Shown here: positions 44,411 through 52,519 of the stretch, piece after piece
Numbering within the stretch: the stretch's first letter is position 1
Layout: each line of letters starts with the position of its first letter
NCBI RefSeq assembly: GCF_003573545.1
Contig: NZ_QWET01000009.1
Coordinates: forward strand, 1 to 64,000
Source of the DNA: Mariniphaga sediminis
GTDB taxonomy: Bacteria; Bacteroidota; Bacteroidia; Bacteroidales; Prolixibacteraceae
Length of the DNA: 64,000 nt
Reading direction: 5' to 3'
Position numbers and translations under genes: made by a program
The notes under the pieces: generated by a model
Databases searched by the model: none
What the model saw: the letters and a program-made list of their open reading frames with translations, nothing else
What the model was told of the DNA's origin: nothing

Positions 44411-45580
44411 TTAATTCAGAGTTTTATATAAGTTTATTAATGGTTTTGACGTATTTTCCCAACTGTATTCATTAACTGCAGCATGGAATCCATTATTCCC
44501 CAAATCCTCTCTTTTTGATGGATCTTCAATCAAAATTTTAAGCTTTTTTATAAAATCTTCAGGATTATCATTTTCGTATATAAGTCCGCAGTTTGTTTCG
44601 TTGACTATATTTTGAATGTACTTACAATTGGAAGCCAAAACAGGCTTTTTAGCTAACATGTAATGAAAAATTTTATTGGGAGATGTATTGTCAGAATGTT
44701 CATTTTTTAAATGAGGAATTACTGCAATATCAGAATGGAGTAACAACTCCAAAACTTCACTGTGGGTTTTCCACCCTAAAAAAAACACTTTCTTTGACAA
44801 ATTTAATTCAAGCGCCATTTTCTTCAAGAAAGGTTCATTTCGTCCTTTACCAATAATCCAAAATCTAAAATTATCAGGCAATGTCATTTTTGATAGTCCC
44901 TGAATAACTATATCTAAGCCTCTGTGTTGAGTTATTCCTCCTGCATAATAGAGAGTTATATATTTTTCATCCGAACTATAATTTTTACTCTTCTCAAAAA
45001 TACCAGCACGCGATGTATTGGGAACAACTGCAATATTTCTATTTATTACTCCTTTATTCATCAGACGCTGCTTCATTTCTTCCGCAACAACAACTAACCC
45101 ATCAGCTAATGAGGCATACTTTTTTTCATACCTCAACCATTGCTTTTTGCTGGATAAGATTTTTCCCAAAAAAGACTTTGTATGGGGTGACAAATCAAGA
45201 AGAACAGGCCAATTCTCATGCAAATCAAGAACAAATTTTATATTATGTTTTTTACAAATGTTATAACCTACCCTTGCCAAAGGTAAATCGTGAATATGGA
45301 TTGCATCAATTTGCTTCTCTTTTAATATACGATGAATAAATGAATTCCAGAAGTTAAAATAAAATGGGAATTTTAATGCTCCAACAGAAGTTTTTGCAAT
45401 AAATTTCGAGATTGGCTTTCTGTAAATTTCTAAACCATCTAACTTTTCGTATTGAGCTTTATTCTCTTTTGTAGAACATGCCAGGAATACATTCATCCCG
45501 CTTTGCCTCAAAGTTTGAATTTCTTTTGTGACACGCTCGTCTTCGGGATAATCATGCTCTAAGACCATTAAAGTATTCAT
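44411..45580 (-). CDS. Glycosyltransferase family 4
   Basis: 389 aa with the two Rossmann domains of GT-B enzymes. N-terminal half contains DAIHIHDLPLARVGY and LHENWPVLLDLSP; the C-terminal half has YYAGGITQHRGLDIVIQGL, WIIGKGRNEPFLKK and the nucleotide-sugar region NTSPNKIFHYMLAKKPVLASN, ending with YENDNPEDF. The CDS is lower in GC than flanking housekeeping genes, as is common for surface glycan genes. First in a two-gene unit with the methyltransferase, divergent from the wbpE-like gene. Confidence 0.9.
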   Translation of the reverse strand: MNTLMVLEHDYPEDERVTKEIQTLRQSGMNVFLACSTKENKAQYEKLDGLEIYRKPISKFIAKTSVGALKFPFYFNFWNSFIHRILKEKQIDAIHIHDLPLARVGYNICKKHNIKFVLDLHENWPVLLDLSPHTKSFLGKILSSKKQWLRYEKKYASLADGLVVVAEEMKQRLMNKGVINRNIAVVPNTSRAGIFEKSKNYSSDEKYITLYYAGGITQHRGLDIVIQGLSKMTLPDNFRFWIIGKGRNEPFLKKMALELNLSKKVFFLGWKTHSEVLELLLHSDIAVIPHLKNEHSDNTSPNKIFHYMLAKKPVLASNCKYIQNIVNETNCGLIYENDNPEDFIKKLKILIEDPSKREDLGNNGFHAAVNEYSWENTSKPLINLYKTLN

Positions 45581-45754
45581 GATATGTTTATATATATTTT
45601 TAAGCTTTTAGCAAAATTAGTTTTTTATCTTCATTCGAAGAAAAAATCAAATTGTAATAGAATCAATTCCGAATTATTTTCCAAAAAGTCATTCAATCAC
45701 ACTAAATTTGCTAATTATTGGTTAAATAACTAAAAAATAAATTATATCCAGAAA

Positions 45755-46882
45755 ATGCAAACTATACATATGTGCGACACCTACGGGCAGTACCTCACCA
45801 TGAAAAAGGAAATTGATGCGGCCATGCAGGAGGTGATAAAATCAACACAATTCATAAAAAGCGGAAAAGTACTTGAGTTCGAAAAGGAACTCTCGCATTA
45901 CCTCAATACACACGTCATTGCCTGCGGAAATGGAACCGACGCTCTTCAGATTGCTTTAATGGCACTGGAATTGAAGCCGGGTGACGAGGTTATTACCACA
46001 CCGTTTACTTTTATTGCTACAGTAGAAGTACTTGCCCTGCTTGGACTAAAGCCGGTTTTTGCGGATGTGGATACCGGAACTTTCAACCTCAGCGAAAATG
46101 AGGTAAAAAAAGCGATTACCACAAAAACCAAAGCCATCCTGCCAGTCCATCTTTTCGGACAATGTGCCCATTTGGAACCGATGCTGGATCTGGCTCAAAA
46201 GCACCATCTTTATGTGGTGGAGGATGCCTGTCAAGCGCTGGGGACTGATTACATTTTCAGCAACGATACAACAAAAAAAGCTGGAACAATTGGCCATGTT
46301 GGCTGCAATTCATTTTTCCCGTCGAAAAACCTGGGTGCCTTTGGTGACGGTGGCGCAGTATTTACCAACGACGAAAAGCTGGCAGCCATAGTCCGTTCCA
46401 TTGCCAACCACGGCATGAAGCAGAAATACCAGTATGAACGTATTGGCGTCAACTCACGGCTCGACAGCATTCAGGCGGCGGTACTGAGCGTAAAACTTAA
46501 ATATTTTGAAAAACATATTAAAGCACGCCGGTATGCAGCAGCCTGGTACGACGAACATTTGAAAAAAATTGAAGAAATCCGGTTACCTGAACGTGTAAAT
46601 TATAGTACACACACCTTCCACCAATACACCATTCAGACCAATCGGAGAAACGAACTACAGCAATTCCTGAAAGAAAAGGGAATCCCGTCGATGGTTTATT
46701 ATCCGGGAGTAATTCATTTACAGGAAGCCTATAAATTTTTAGGCCATGGCAAAGGCGATTTTCCGGTGAGTGAGCACCTGGCGGAGACCGTGCTTTCGCT
46801 GCCCATGCACACTGAGTTGACAGAAGAGCAACTGGATTATATAACAAGAGTGATACAAGAATTTTTCAGAAAAAAAAACTAA
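45755..46882 (+). CDS. wbpE: DegT/DnrJ/EryC1/StrS aminotransferase (WbpE-like)
   Basis: 375 aa. PLP-dependent sugar aminotransferase: ACGNGTDALQIAL (57-69), PVHLFGQCAHL (130-140), VEDACQALG (155-163) and the PLP lysine K191 in FFPSKNLGAFGDGGAV. WbpE/WlbC converts the 3-keto intermediate of UDP-GlcNAc-uronic acid to the 3-amino sugar. The assignment to WbpE rests on the neighbouring WbpD-like acetyltransferase and WbpB-like dehydrogenase; by sequence alone other 3-aminotransferases of the family are possible. First gene of the plus-strand sugar operon. Confidence 0.82.
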   Translation: MQTIHMCDTYGQYLTMKKEIDAAMQEVIKSTQFIKSGKVLEFEKELSHYLNTHVIACGNGTDALQIALMALELKPGDEVITTPFTFIATVEVLALLGLKPVFADVDTGTFNLSENEVKKAITTKTKAILPVHLFGQCAHLEPMLDLAQKHHLYVVEDACQALGTDYIFSNDTTKKAGTIGHVGCNSFFPSKNLGAFGDGGAVFTNDEKLAAIVRSIANHGMKQKYQYERIGVNSRLDSIQAAVLSVKLKYFEKHIKARRYAAAWYDEHLKKIEEIRLPERVNYSTHTFHQYTIQTNRRNELQQFLKEKGIPSMVYYPGVIHLQEAYKFLGHGKGDFPVSEHLAETVLSLPMHTELTEEQLDYITRVIQEFFRKKN

Positions 46883-46950
46883 CCGCAATGACGCCAGGGC
46901 GCAAAGAAAAAATTTAAAAATCTTAGTGCCCTTGTGTCTTGGCAGTGAAA
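46882..46950 (+). repeat. Palindromic intergenic repeat, copy 1
   Basis: Left arm accgcaatgacgccagggcg plus caaag, right arm cttagtgcccttgtgtcttggcagt, an imperfect inverted repeat of about 25-bp arms. It begins at the stop codon of the wbpE-like gene and ends about 10 nt before the GxxExxY start. This repeat type is familiar from Bacteroidota genomes next to GxxExxY genes. Confidence 0.85.
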
Positions 46951-46960
46951 AATAAAAACG

Positions 46961-47347
46961 ATGAACAAAGATGAGCTCAATCAGCTTTCAAAGGAAATTC
47001 TTTCTGCTGCAATTACTGTTCACAAAGAAATGGGACCGGGTTTACTGGAATCGGTTTATGAACTTTGTTTATTAAAAGAACTCCATTTAAGAGGTATTTA
47101 TGCTGAAAATCAAGTTCCTGTTCCACTTTTTTATAAAAGAGAACAATTAAACAAAGACTTCAAAATTGATATTCTGGTAGAGAAAGAAATTGTGATTGAA
47201 TTGAAAGCGGTTGATATTCTGCTTCCTGTTCATGAAGCGCAAATTATTTCCTATTTAAAACTGACCAATAAAAAATTGGGATTTCTGATTAATTTTAATG
47301 TCCCTTTACTGAAAGAAGGGTTTAATCGATTTGTGAACAATTTTTAG
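46961..47347 (+). CDS. GxxExxY family protein
   Basis: 128 aa, the standard size. The namesake motif is G-L-L-E-S-V-Y (about 28-34). The later part, FKIDILVEKEIVIELKAVD (about 68-86), has the D...ExK spacing of a PD-(D/E)XK nuclease-like fold, to which the family (TIGR04256, PDDEXK_3) has been related. Function unknown; many Bacteroidota carry several copies flanked by palindromic repeats, as here on both sides. It interrupts the wbpE-wbpD-wbpB order and is probably a mobile or selfish passenger and not a sugar enzyme. Confidence 0.9.
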   Translation: MNKDELNQLSKEILSAAITVHKEMGPGLLESVYELCLLKELHLRGIYAENQVPVPLFYKREQLNKDFKIDILVEKEIVIELKAVDILLPVHEAQIISYLKLTNKKLGFLINFNVPLLKEGFNRFVNNF

Positions 47348-47359
47348 GAAGAAGGATTG

Positions 47360-47430
47360 ACCGCAATGACGCCAGGGCGCAAAGGAAAACGTAAAAATCT
47401 TAGCGACATTGGCGCCTTAGCGGCAAAAAA
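47360..47430 (+). repeat. Palindromic intergenic repeat, copy 2
   Basis: Left arm begins accgcaatgacgccagggcg, identical to copy 1 over its first 20 bases; right arm ttagcgacattggcgccttagcggc is closer to copy 3. It fills the gap between the GxxExxY and wbpD-like genes and stops about 8 nt before the ATG at 47438. Confidence 0.85.
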
Positions 47431-47437
47431 TATTAAA

Positions 47438-47998
47438 ATGAATAAACTATTTATCCACGAAACAGCCATCGTTGACGACGGTGCAAAAATAGGTAGTGGC
47501 TCCAAAATCTGGCATTTCTGTCACATTATGGCTACGGCGCATATTGGTATGAACTGTGTGCTGGGGCAAAATGTTTTTGTTGGAAACAAAGCCATTTTAG
47601 GGAATAATGTAAAGGTACAGAACAATGTGTCGGTGTACGAGGGAGTGGTTTGTGAAGACGATGTTTTTCTGGGACCCTCCATGGTTTTTACCAACGTAAT
47701 TAATCCGCGTAGTGCCGTTAACCGCAAGGAAGAATTCAAAAAAACACTGGTAAAAAAGGGAGCGACCATTGGCGCCAATGCCACCATTGTTTGCGGTACA
47801 ACCTTGGGCGAATATTGTTTTATTGGCGCTGGCGCTGTAATTACCAAAGATGTAAAACCGTTTGCGCTGATGGCGGGTGTTCCGGCCCGGCAAAAAGGGT
47901 GGGTGAGCCGCTCGGGCGCCATTTTGGGCGACAACCTGGTGTGCCCCGAAACCGGAGAAAAGTATATCTTAGCCGATGGTTTTTTGAAACCTTTGTAA
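47438..47998 (+). CDS. wbpD: WbpD-like sugar N-acetyltransferase
   Basis: 186 aa from the ATG at 47438; the frame is open from 47357 but that part is encoded by the palindromic repeat. Left-handed beta-helix acyltransferase with hexapeptide repeats ([62 protein letters not shown]). WbpD/WlbB acetylates the 3-amino group of UDP-GlcNAc3N-uronic acid. The order [14 protein letters not shown] and the close C-terminal [11 protein letters not shown] support this subfamily. Located between wbpE-like and wbpB-like genes. Confidence 0.87.
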   Translation: MNKLFIHETAIVDDGAKIGSGSKIWHFCHIMATAHIGMNCVLGQNVFVGNKAILGNNVKVQNNVSVYEGVVCEDDVFLGPSMVFTNVINPRSAVNRKEEFKKTLVKKGATIGANATIVCGTTLGEYCFIGAGAVITKDVKPFALMAGVPARQKGWVSRSGAILGDNLVCPETGEKYILADGFLKPL

Positions 47999-48011
47999 AG
48001 AAGAAGAATGA

Positions 48012-48080
48012 ACCGCAAAAACGCTGAGGCGCAAAGAATTTTAAAACCTTTGCGACATTGCGCCCTTGCGGTGAAAAATA
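48012..48080 (+). repeat. Palindromic intergenic repeat, copy 3
   Basis: Left arm accgcaaaaacgctgaggcg plus caaag, right arm ctttgcgacattgcgcccttgcggt, the least degenerate copy. It fills the gap between the wbpD-like stop and wbpB-like ATG at 48086, ending 6 nt before it; the downstream gtgaaaaataaaaa tail matches copy 1. Confidence 0.85.
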
Positions 48081-48085
48081 AAAAT

Positions 48086-49027
48086 ATGAAACGATTTGCA
48101 CTGATAGGTTCGGCAGGCTACATTGCCGACCGCCACATGAAAGCCATAAAAGAAACAGGAAATGAACTGGTTTGTGCCACGGACCGGTTTGATGTAATGG
48201 GCCGGATGGACAGCTATTTCCCGGATGCAGAATTTTTCCTGGAAATTGAAAATATGGACAAATACATGGATGATATCCGACGCGAGGGGGACCCCATCGA
48301 CTACGTAACCGTCTGCACCCCAAACTACATGCACCCTTCGCATATACGGTTTGCCCTGCGCAATGGCGCCCATGCCATCTGCGAAAAGCCGTTGGTGGTT
48401 TATCCGGAGGACATGCACATCATAAAAGACATTGAGGCAGAAACCGGGAAAAATGTTTACACGATCCTGCAATTAAGGTATCACCCCACTATTCTCGCCC
48501 TGAAAAAGCAAATTGAAGAGGGAGGCGATAAAATATATGACATCGACCTGAGTTACATAACTACCCGCGGAAAATGGTACCTGAAAAGCTGGAAGGGCGA
48601 TGCTAAAAAATCAGGCGGAGTGGCCACCAACATTGGCATCCATTTTTTCGATATGATCACATGGATTTTTGGCAATGTAAAGGAAAATATTGTTCACCAT
48701 TACGGATCACACAAAGCAGCGGGTTTTCTTCACCTAGAAAAAGCACGGGTACGTTGGTTCCTGAGTCTCGATTACAGTGATTTGCCACCACAGGCTACCG
48801 AAAAAGGAATGCGTACCTACCGCTCTATCACTATGAACGGCAAGGAGATTGAATTCAGTGGCGGCTTTACCGATTTGCACACTGTGACCTATCAAAACAT
48901 TCTAAATGGAAATGGATTTGGAATCGACGATGCCCGCGAAAGCATTGAACTAACCGATTTTGTGAGAAATGCAAATCCTGTTGGACGAAAAGGCGATTAC
49001 CATCCGTTTCTGAAAAAAATATTTTAA
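48086..49027 (+). CDS. wbpB: WbpB-like Gfo/Idh/MocA sugar dehydrogenase
   Basis: 313 aa from the ATG at 48086; the open frame from 48008 is repeat-encoded. NAD-binding start MKRFALIGSAGYIADRHMKAIKETG, family motif AICEKPLVV (about 107-115) and substrate-domain motifs LRYHPTILALK and KSGGVATNIGIHFFDMITWIFG with the catalytic-type His (GIHFFD). WbpB/WlbA oxidises C3 of UDP-GlcNAc-uronic acid. It works with the WbpE and WbpD relatives encoded upstream. Its last four bases overlap the convergent glycosyltransferase gene. Confidence 0.87.
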   Translation: MKRFALIGSAGYIADRHMKAIKETGNELVCATDRFDVMGRMDSYFPDAEFFLEIENMDKYMDDIRREGDPIDYVTVCTPNYMHPSHIRFALRNGAHAICEKPLVVYPEDMHIIKDIEAETGKNVYTILQLRYHPTILALKKQIEEGGDKIYDIDLSYITTRGKWYLKSWKGDAKKSGGVATNIGIHFFDMITWIFGNVKENIVHHYGSHKAAGFLHLEKARVRWFLSLDYSDLPPQATEKGMRTYRSITMNGKEIEFSGGFTDLHTVTYQNILNGNGFGIDDARESIELTDFVRNANPVGRKGDYHPFLKKIF

Positions 49028-50322
49028 AGGGAATTAATTACTGTTAGTAATTCTTTTGTGAGATTTTCCCTTGTATACATCATCACTTCATCCGATAATT
49101 TATTTTTTTCAGGGATGGTAAGCTGTTTGGACTGAAAGAACCGGATAATTCCATCTTTCATTTTTAGATGGTTCTTATAATCGCAAACCAGTCCACTTTT
49201 GGTTTCCCTGATAATTCTTGCAGCATCACCATTTTCAGGCCCGACTAAAAGAATAGGCTTTTGGCTTGCCAAATATTCAAAAATTTTACCGGTTAAAATC
49301 CCTTCATTATTTTTCACATCTGGAATAACCAACAAAAGTGCATCGGATGAAAACTGAAATTCAATGGCTTTTGCGTGCGGCACATATCCGGTTACCTCAA
49401 GTAACTTATTTAATCCTGCCCTATCAAATTCCTCAATTATATTAGATGGAATTCTTCCAATAAACCTGACTTTTATTTTGGCACGAATATCTTCGGGTAA
49501 TTCTGAAAGGGCTTGAATTAAACCTGAAACATCATATTTCTCCGAGATAGTCCCTACATATGAGATGAAAAAAAAGTCCGATTCAGAGTTTATTTCGACA
49601 TGCTTAAAATCATCGGCATCGAACCCATTGGAAATTACTTCAATTTTACCTAAAACGTTATCCGCTTTTTGTGCGAATAATTTTTTCAGCGACTCGCTTA
49701 CAGTGATAATTTTATCTGCTCCTACCAATACCTTTTTTTCCAGATTTTTGTGAATCTGCATTGCAATTGGCGTAGGATACATTTGTCTGAAATAGTAAAT
49801 ATCAGTCCAAGGATCACGTAGATCCGCAATCCACTTAATATCAAACTCCCTTTTCAATCTTAGTCCGATAAGTTGAGTTGAATGTGGAGGACTGGTAGTA
49901 ATGATCGTATCAATTTGATGAGACCGAATCAACTCTCTCGCTTTGGCTACGGCGTATTTATTCCAACCTTTCCGGGGATCGGGAATAATAAAATTCCCCC
50001 GTATAAAACGGATTATTTTTTCTTTCAGGTTATTTTTTTTGGTGTTGGCAAAACCACCATAAGGAACTTCTTTATTGGAAGATACTTTTTTGTAGAATGA
50101 ATACAAATCAACCGATTTTGCATAAAATATCTTGGTCGACTTTGGAATGTCATTTTCAAGCGTTAGGTCGATTTGCGGATAAGTGGCGTAATTGGGATGC
50201 ACAGTCAATATTAAAGGTTCGATGCCTAACGCCGGCAGGTATTTCACAAATTTAATCCAACGCTGAACGCCGGCACCTCCACTCGGAGGCCAGTAATAGG
50301 TTATTATTAAAACTTTTTTCAT
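49024..50322 (-). CDS. Glycosyltransferase family 4
   Basis: 432 aa, GT-B fold. The N-terminus YYWPPSGGAGVQRWIKFVKYLPALGIEPLILTV is typical of the GT4 group that opens with a glycine-rich acceptor loop. Later landmarks: IITTSPPHSTQLIGLRLKREF, WIADLRDPWTDIYYF, ITVSESLKKLF, VISNGFDADDF, and the donor-site region NNEGILTGKIFEYLASQKPILLVG. Probably adds a residue to the same surface glycan as the genes to its left, with which it is convergent. Donor and linkage unknown. Confidence 0.9.
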   Translation of the reverse strand: MKKVLIITYYWPPSGGAGVQRWIKFVKYLPALGIEPLILTVHPNYATYPQIDLTLENDIPKSTKIFYAKSVDLYSFYKKVSSNKEVPYGGFANTKKNNLKEKIIRFIRGNFIIPDPRKGWNKYAVAKARELIRSHQIDTIITTSPPHSTQLIGLRLKREFDIKWIADLRDPWTDIYYFRQMYPTPIAMQIHKNLEKKVLVGADKIITVSESLKKLFAQKADNVLGKIEVISNGFDADDFKHVEINSESDFFFISYVGTISEKYDVSGLIQALSELPEDIRAKIKVRFIGRIPSNIIEEFDRAGLNKLLEVTGYVPHAKAIEFQFSSDALLLVIPDVKNNEGILTGKIFEYLASQKPILLVGPENGDAARIIRETKSGLVCDYKNHLKMKDGIIRFFQSKQLTIPEKNKLSDEVMMYTRENLTKELLTVINSL

Positions 50323-50429
50323 TTAACCTGAAATGCGAATACCGTGGTTATTCATAAAAAACCGTGAAGGAGAAGGCAGAGAAAAAAAATAAAACTCTAT
50401 CCAAAATCTCCCCCACGGAAAATTTATCA

Positions 50430-51965
50430 TTATAATTTTTCAAACAAATTTCGCATGCTAACTTTCCCGCCAATAATTTTGCCCAACTCAGTAATGGCTA
50501 CCCGCTCCTGTTCCATGCTGTCACGGTAACGAATGGTAACGGTGTTGTCCTGTGTGGTCTGATGATCGACGGTAACACAAAACGGCGTACCGATAGCATC
50601 CTGCCTGCGGTAACGTTTACCTATGGAGTCTTTCTCATCGTATTGGCAGTTGAAATCGAATTTTAATTTGTCTATTATTTCCCGTGCTTTTTCAGGTAGG
50701 CCATCTTTTTTTACCAGCGGCATAACAGCCAGTTTTACCGGGGCCAACACCGGCGGAAGTTTCAATACCACGCGGGAATCCTTCTCCAACTCCTCTTCGC
50801 AGTAAGCTGCTGAAATCACTTGCAGAAACATCCGGTCTACTCCAATAGAGGTTTCTACTACAAAAGGTACGTACGATTCGTTCAACTCCGGATCGAAATA
50901 ACGAATTTTTCGTCCCGAATATTTCTCATGCTGCGACAAGTCGAAATCAGTGCGGGAATGGATACCTTCCACTTCTTTGAACCCGAATGGAAATTTGTAT
51001 TCCACATCTACAGCAGCATTGGCGTAGTGAGCCAGCTTCTCATGCTCATGAAAACGGTAATTTTCTTCTCCAAAACCAAGCGCCTGGTGCCATTTCATGC
51101 GAATGCTTTTCCACTTTTCAAACCAATCCAGTTCAGTACCAGGCCTTACAAAAAACTGCATCTCCATTTGCTCAAATTCACGCATTCGGAAAATAAACTG
51201 CCTTGCTACAATTTCATTGCGGAAAGCTTTCCCGATTTGGGCAATCCCAAACGGAATTTTCATACGCCCGCTTTTTTGCACATTCAGGTAATTTACAAAA
51301 ATCCCCTGTGCTGTTTCCGGACGTAAAAAAACCTTCATGGCGCCATCGGAGGTAGAGCCCATTTCAGTGGCAAACATCAGGTTGAACTGACGAACGTCGG
51401 TCCAGTTACGCGTTCCTGAAACCGGGCAGGCAATCTCCTGATCAACAATTATTTGCTTTAACTCTTGCAGATCATTATCATTCAATGCCTTTGCAAACCG
51501 GGTATGAAGCTCCTCATATTTTTTTTGATTGGCCAGTACCCGTGGGTTGGTTTCCCTGAACTGCTGCTCATCAAAAGCGTCTCCAAAACGTTTTTGGGCT
51601 TTGCCAATTTCCTTGTTTATTTTTTCTTCTATTTTGGCCAGTTGTTCTTCAATCAACACATCGGCACGGTAGCGTTTTTTCGAATCTTTGTTATCAATGA
51701 GCGGGTCGTTAAACGCATCTACATGACCCGAGGCTTTCCAGATAGTGGGATGCATAAAAATGGCCGAGTCAAGCCCCACCACATTTTCATGTAGTAACAC
51801 CATACTGTCCCACCAGTATTTTTTAATGTTATTTTTCAATTCCACGCCGTATTGTCCGTAGTCGTAAACAGCGCTCAGTCCATCGTAAACTTCACTCGAC
51901 TGAAAAACGTATCCGTATTCTTTGCAGTGTGCAACCAACTTTTTAAAAATGTCTTCCTGTGCCAT
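50430..51965 (-). CDS. glyS: Glycyl-tRNA synthetase, single-chain class II
   Basis: 511 aa, the homodimeric (archaeal/eukaryal-like) GlyRS of Bacteroidota, not the alpha2beta2 type. Landmarks: SSEVYDGLSAVYDYGQYGVELKNNIKKYWW, LDSAIFMHPTIWKASGHVDAFNDPL, motif 2 region GIAQIGKAFRNEIVARQFIFRMREFEQMEMQFFV, motif 3 SIGVDRMFLQ and a C-terminal anticodon-binding domain (about 410-505). Essential for translation. A long structured leader lies between it and the upstream DUF4834 gene; TATTTTTG is found 31 nt before the start. Confidence 0.97.
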   Translation of the reverse strand: MAQEDIFKKLVAHCKEYGYVFQSSEVYDGLSAVYDYGQYGVELKNNIKKYWWDSMVLLHENVVGLDSAIFMHPTIWKASGHVDAFNDPLIDNKDSKKRYRADVLIEEQLAKIEEKINKEIGKAQKRFGDAFDEQQFRETNPRVLANQKKYEELHTRFAKALNDNDLQELKQIIVDQEIACPVSGTRNWTDVRQFNLMFATEMGSTSDGAMKVFLRPETAQGIFVNYLNVQKSGRMKIPFGIAQIGKAFRNEIVARQFIFRMREFEQMEMQFFVRPGTELDWFEKWKSIRMKWHQALGFGEENYRFHEHEKLAHYANAAVDVEYKFPFGFKEVEGIHSRTDFDLSQHEKYSGRKIRYFDPELNESYVPFVVETSIGVDRMFLQVISAAYCEEELEKDSRVVLKLPPVLAPVKLAVMPLVKKDGLPEKAREIIDKLKFDFNCQYDEKDSIGKRYRRQDAIGTPFCVTVDHQTTQDNTVTIRYRDSMEQERVAITELGKIIGGKVSMRNLFEKL

Positions 51966-51995
51966 TTATTTTGATTTCAGAATGAATTATAGCGA

Positions 51996-52003
51996 CAAAA
52001 ATA
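51996..52003 (-). promoter_or_regulatory. Putative -7 promoter element of glyS
   Basis: Minus-strand TATTTTTG, exact TAnnTTTG match, about 31 nt upstream of the GlyRS start. Confidence 0.45.
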
Positions 52004-52085
52004 GAATTAAATTGGTTGCTGTGAAAAAATGAGGAGGTTCAAAAAAAGGATTCCGGAATTTTAGTTCTGGTTTGTCAGATTAAAT

Positions 52086-52199
52086 GGAACCCCGGATGTC
52101 CATTATTTTTTGTAAAAAGGGAGAAAAAAGAAAAATTTCTTCCTGAAGCCAGGCAGACATCCGGGTACCTCTGGAGCGTGGAAAAAACGAATGGAGGTT
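52086..52199 (-). other. Long-range inverted repeat upstream of glyS
   Basis: Arms cccggatgtc (52091-52100) and gacatccggg (52156-52165) pair perfectly across 55 nt; immediately outside, ggaacc (52086-52091) can pair with ggttcc near 52194-52199. The loop contains T-rich sequence on the minus strand. It sits between the DUF4834 gene and the glyS promoter, so it is more likely a 3' end structure of the upstream unit than a glyS leader. Confidence 0.4.
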
Positions 52200-52229
52200 C
52201 CGATTTTAAAGAAATGTTTTACGCTTTAA

Positions 52230-52508
52230 TCAGTCCACTTCCTCAAAATCAACATATTCCCCTTCACTTTTACTACGATTACCATTTCTTTTCCGGTCAT
52301 ATTCAATGGTTACATCTCCTTCACGCTTTTTTGCAGGCTGCTGCTGATTTTGATTTTCATTCATTTTATGCTGAATGTCTTTCAGTTTATTTTCCAGAAT
52401 AACCGGAAGTACATAGCGCGTAAATAGTCTAATCACAAAATAGATAATAGCAATGACTACAAGTGTGCGGATAAAACCGACAAGGTAAAGAATTATGAAT
52501 AGGTTCAT
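52230..52508 (-). CDS. DUF4834 small membrane protein
   Basis: 92 aa. One N-terminal membrane helix (about 4-30, YLVGFIRTLVVIAIIYFVIRLF), then a charged coiled-coil-like stretch (KLKDIQHKMNENQNQQQ) and an acidic C-terminus (GEYVDFEEVD). This matches DUF4834, found in Bacteroidota just downstream of outer-membrane protein genes, function unknown. It starts 11 bp after the DUF5723 gene and is probably cotranscribed with it. Confidence 0.8.
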   Translation of the reverse strand: MNLFIILYLVGFIRTLVVIAIIYFVIRLFTRYVLPVILENKLKDIQHKMNENQNQQQPAKKREGDVTIEYDRKRNGNRSKSEGEYVDFEEVD

Positions 52509-52519
52509 ATTTATTTCTA

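Noticed and set aside
47357-47437. 27-residue N-terminal extension of the WbpD-like protein
   Set aside because: It is encoded by the palindromic repeat; family members begin at the hexapeptide domain and a good ATG lies at 47438.
46882-48080. CRISPR array
   Set aside because: The three repeats are about 70 bp, palindromic, degenerate and separated by whole genes, not by short spacers.
48008-48085. 26-residue N-terminal extension of the WbpB-like protein
   Set aside because: Repeat-encoded; the Rossmann fold starts directly after the ATG at 48086.
52086-52199. T-box or glycine riboswitch controlling glyS
   Set aside because: No T-box motif or glycine aptamer elements were seen, and T-boxes are essentially absent from Bacteroidota.
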